A DNA stretch of 29,221 nucleotides from a virus: IMG/VR virus record IMGVR_UViG_3300042466_000159, positions 1-29,221 of that record. One strand, 5' to 3'. The stretch's first letter is position 1. The number at the start of each line of letters is the position of its first letter. The position numbers and the translations under genes are program-made. Below are positions 27,664 to 29,221 of this stretch, in pieces. The notes below the pieces were generated by a model. The model saw only the letters and a program-made list of their open reading frames with translations, searched no databases and was not told where the DNA came from.

Positions 27664-28457
27664 ACTATGTGGAACTCAAACAGGTCAAGCACAGCATAAA
27701 GATTGGCGATGTATGCGGTGATATTGAGCCAAATGTCACAGAGGACACAATATTTCTGTCAGACGATAAGATTGTTGGCTTCTACATCAAAGAGATGACA
27801 GGGCGTGTCAAACAGCTTGCTGATGTTGCCAATGCTGAATTCCTATCTGAGAGAGTGCCAAAGTCTTTCATGGACAGGAAGAAGCCAATGGGTCAAGATG
27901 AGAATGGCAAGAACAAGTACCAGATCATTCGGCAATACAGCACAATACTTGGATCAATAGCACCCAAGCCACATATGAAGAGGGTGTATCCTGCGATCTC
28001 TAGCGTACATCAGGTTAAGTCAGCGCAGACATTTGTCAAAGCCATGCTCCTGCTATGCAAAGAATCTGAGAAGCTCATGCAAGAGATCGCTCCTGAGCTT
28101 TATGAAACGCAGAAAAGAATCATCACAGAACAAGTCCCGCCTGAATTCCGCTTTGGAGAGTTGTTCACATCAAGTATCAGCAACTTCAATATCTCCGCAC
28201 CTTTCCACAGAGATGCCGCTAATCTAGAAGGATGCGTCAATGTGATTATTGCCAAGAAGAAGAACGCTAGAGGCGGCAATACAACTGTTCCTGACTATGG
28301 GGCAACTGTTGACAGCAGGGACAATTCAATGTTGGTGTATCCTGCATGGCGTAATGTGCATGGAGTAACACCAATCCATCCGATAATAGAAGGTGGATAC
28401 AGGAACTCTTTGGTCTTCTATCCACTCAAAGCATTTGCCAACCATTGGAAACAATAG
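27660..28457 (+). CDS. TET/JBP-type 2-oxoglutarate/Fe(II) dioxygenase
   Basis: A 265-residue protein. The Fe(II) ligands are HRD (His183, Asp185) and the distal His234 in WRNVHGV. Arg248 in YRNSLVFY is placed to bind 2-oxoglutarate. Between them lie NVIIAKKKNARGGNTTVPDY and SMLVYPAW, as expected for the double-stranded beta-helix. The N-terminal part (KIVGFYIKEM, AEFLSERVPKSFMDR) resembles phage members of the TET/JBP group, which hydroxylate the methyl of thymine or 5-methylcytosine in DNA. The last gene of the cassette, with higher GC than the three genes before it. Confidence 0.82.
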   Translation: MNYVELKQVKHSIKIGDVCGDIEPNVTEDTIFLSDDKIVGFYIKEMTGRVKQLADVANAEFLSERVPKSFMDRKKPMGQDENGKNKYQIIRQYSTILGSIAPKPHMKRVYPAISSVHQVKSAQTFVKAMLLLCKESEKLMQEIAPELYETQKRIITEQVPPEFRFGELFTSSISNFNISAPFHRDAANLEGCVNVIIAKKKNARGGNTTVPDYGATVDSRDNSMLVYPAWRNVHGVTPIHPIIEGGYRNSLVFYPLKAFANHWKQ

Positions 28458-28464
28458 GCTAAAG

Positions 28465-28836
28465 ATGGATTATGTTGACTTCTTTGCCCTACAAGAGGGT
28501 GAGCACAAGATAGATGCAAGACTAAAGAATTGGTCTGTGTATGTCCGACCTCGCAGGGGCTATGGGTCAGTACATCCAATGTTCCGTTGGTATCGTCCGA
28601 CAGAAGTATGGAATGGCAATCCGAACAGCTTTTCCCTTGATTTGCCTGATGCCGAGCTACTTGAGGGGGCAATGCGTCATCTGTCCAATGTGAATAGAAT
28701 CGCAATCAAATGGTTCTATGTTGAGAACACATCGCCAACTAAAGTATGCAAAATATTAGATATCAACCTACATACATTAAAAAATTATGTAAGTAGTGGT
28801 AGAAAACAGTTGCAAAGTTATGTGGAAGTGATCTAG
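28465..28836 (+). CDS. sigma-region-4-like / antiterminator-type late regulator
   Basis: A 123-residue protein from the ATG at 28465. IDARLKNWSVYVRPRRGYGS and RWYRPTEVW are followed by a region-4-like helix-turn-helix: NRIAIKWFYVENTSPTKVCK and ILDINLHTLKNYVSSGRKQL. Proteins of this plan sit just before terminase genes in many phages and are taken to control late transcription, in the place of lambda Q or RinA. It could explain how the late transcript passes the hairpins at 1906 and 11782. Confidence 0.68.
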   Translation: MDYVDFFALQEGEHKIDARLKNWSVYVRPRRGYGSVHPMFRWYRPTEVWNGNPNSFSLDLPDAELLEGAMRHLSNVNRIAIKWFYVENTSPTKVCKILDINLHTLKNYVSSGRKQLQSYVEVI

Positions 28837-28884
28837 AATGCAATCGTCAAGAGCGCATACGCATAAGTTGACCACTATCTTTGC

Positions 28885-28890
28885 GGAGGT
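28885..28890 (+). promoter_or_regulatory. GGAGGT ribosome-binding site before an ATC start
   Basis: GGAGG (28885-28889) is a perfect Shine-Dalgarno site seven bases before ATC at 28897, with no ATG, GTG or TTG in a usable position. It is the main reason to place the HNH start at ATC. Confidence 0.55.
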
Positions 28891-28896
28891 TTCATC

Positions 28897-29193
28897 ATCT
28901 CTAAACGCATAAGCGGATGGCGGCTTCAGAAGGTTCGTCATCTCAGAATGATGGAGTCTCCGCTATGTACGCATTGCCAAGCCAAGGGAATAGTCAGGCT
29001 AGGAGAGGAGTTGGATCACATCATGCCCTTGTCAAAGGGTGGCGATAACGATCCGACCAACCTCCAAATGCTCTGTAAGGAATGCCATCACATCAAAACA
29101 CTTGATGATATGGGGTTCAAGCCTAAACCGCGAATCGGTTTGGATGGATGGCCTGAAGAGGAAAATAAAATCCTCGGAATGGGGGGGCTGTGA
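28897..29193 (+). CDS. HNH endonuclease with probable ATC start, next to terminase
   Basis: A 98-residue protein if read from ATC at 28897, giving (M)SKRISGWRLQKVRHLRM before SPLCTHCQAKG. The zinc ligands are Cys24/Cys27 and Cys60/Cys63; the HNH core is LDHIMPLSKGGDNDPTNLQM with Asp40-His41 and Asn55, then CKECHHIKT. The KRISGWRLQ opening is the normal family N-terminus, yet no ATG, GTG or TTG precedes it in frame back to the TAA at 28864. The ATG at 28948 would cut it off. Such HNH proteins assist cos/terminase cleavage. Confidence 0.8.
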   Translation: MSKRISGWRLQKVRHLRMMESPLCTHCQAKGIVRLGEELDHIMPLSKGGDNDPTNLQMLCKECHHIKTLDDMGFKPKPRIGLDGWPEEENKILGMGGL

Positions 29194-29202
29194 AAAAGTA
29201 AA

Positions 29203-29221
29203 ATGACTCCCTACCCAAAAC
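29203..29221 (+). CDS. start of a further gene, possibly terminase small subunit (partial)
   Basis: After the HNH stop, an ATG at 29203 opens a frame MTPYPK that runs off the window. GTGAAAAAGTAAA precedes it, a weak ribosome-binding site. Terminase small subunit commonly follows this HNH gene, so that is the expectation from gene order only. Confidence 0.3.

Noticed and set aside
28418-28705. Minus-strand open frame of 95 codons near the late regulator
   Set aside because: Antisense to two supported genes, with Cys/His-rich noise-like translation and no start signal.
1-29221. Integrase, attachment site or CI-type repressor
   Set aside because: None found. The switch-like region alone does not prove a temperate phage, and part of the genome is outside the window.

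Overview
The window is about three quarters of the genome of a tailed double-stranded DNA phage (or a close prophage relative) with a non-contractile tail. The evidence is a head-tail connector, head closure, gp10-like and tail-terminator series, a major tail protein, a frameshifted tail-assembly chaperone and a 1230-residue tape measure protein. Homology style (YqaJ/ERF recombination pair, DUF932, DUF1376, NinB, DUF1364, nested Rz/Rz1 spanins, GH19-type lysin) points to a Gram-negative host. A betaproteobacterium (Burkholderiales or a freshwater relative) is my best guess, but the sequence does not prove it. GC content is moderate, and there are almost no gaps: most neighbouring genes overlap by ATGA.

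Layout: 1-3396 holds connector, closure and tail-tube genes and the G/T chaperone pair with an A AAT TTT slip site. 3400-11029 holds the tape measure and only three tail-tip/fibre genes, the last a 787-residue adhesin with Asp-box-like repeats. 11040-14527 is a lysis region packed with small membrane proteins: a two-TM holin, tiny TM peptides, two lipoproteins, an i-spanin with its o-spanin nested inside, and the lysin. 14517-19335 is a leftward operon: a winged-helix protein, an SSB-like protein, YqaJ exonuclease, ERF annealing protein, DUF932 and many small unknowns. 19336-19537 is the divergent control region. 19538-24768 is a rightward early operon: a Cro/YdaS-like repressor, a DUF1376 replication-associated protein, small zinc proteins, a PD-(D/E)XK nuclease, NinB, a ribbon-helix-helix protein and a DUF1364 nuclease. 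28465-29221 holds a sigma-region-4-like late regulator and an HNH endonuclease that normally sits just ahead of terminase. Terminase, portal and capsid are presumably outside the window.

The most interesting part is 24875-28457, a run of tightly coupled genes: a ParB-like protein, a short sugar/choline-type nucleotidyltransferase, a HAD phosphatase fused to a choline/aminoglycoside-type kinase, a GT-A-like glycosyltransferase, and a TET/JBP-type 2-oxoglutarate/Fe(II) dioxygenase. I read this as a post-replicative DNA base hypermodification pathway. The dioxygenase would hydroxylate a 5-methylpyrimidine (thymine or 5-methylcytosine), the kinase, phosphatase and nucleotidyltransferase would make an activated donor, and the transferase would attach it. 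No polymerase, nucleotide-biosynthesis gene or cytosine methyltransferase is visible, which fits modification after replication and leaves the target base open.

RNA-level control looks rich. There are hairpins on both sides of the major tail protein gene, one of which buries the chaperone ribosome-binding site. A terminator-like hairpin overlaps the start of a 41-residue membrane protein gene. A 16-20 base leader motif is repeated before three leftward genes, and the HNH gene appears to start at AUC.
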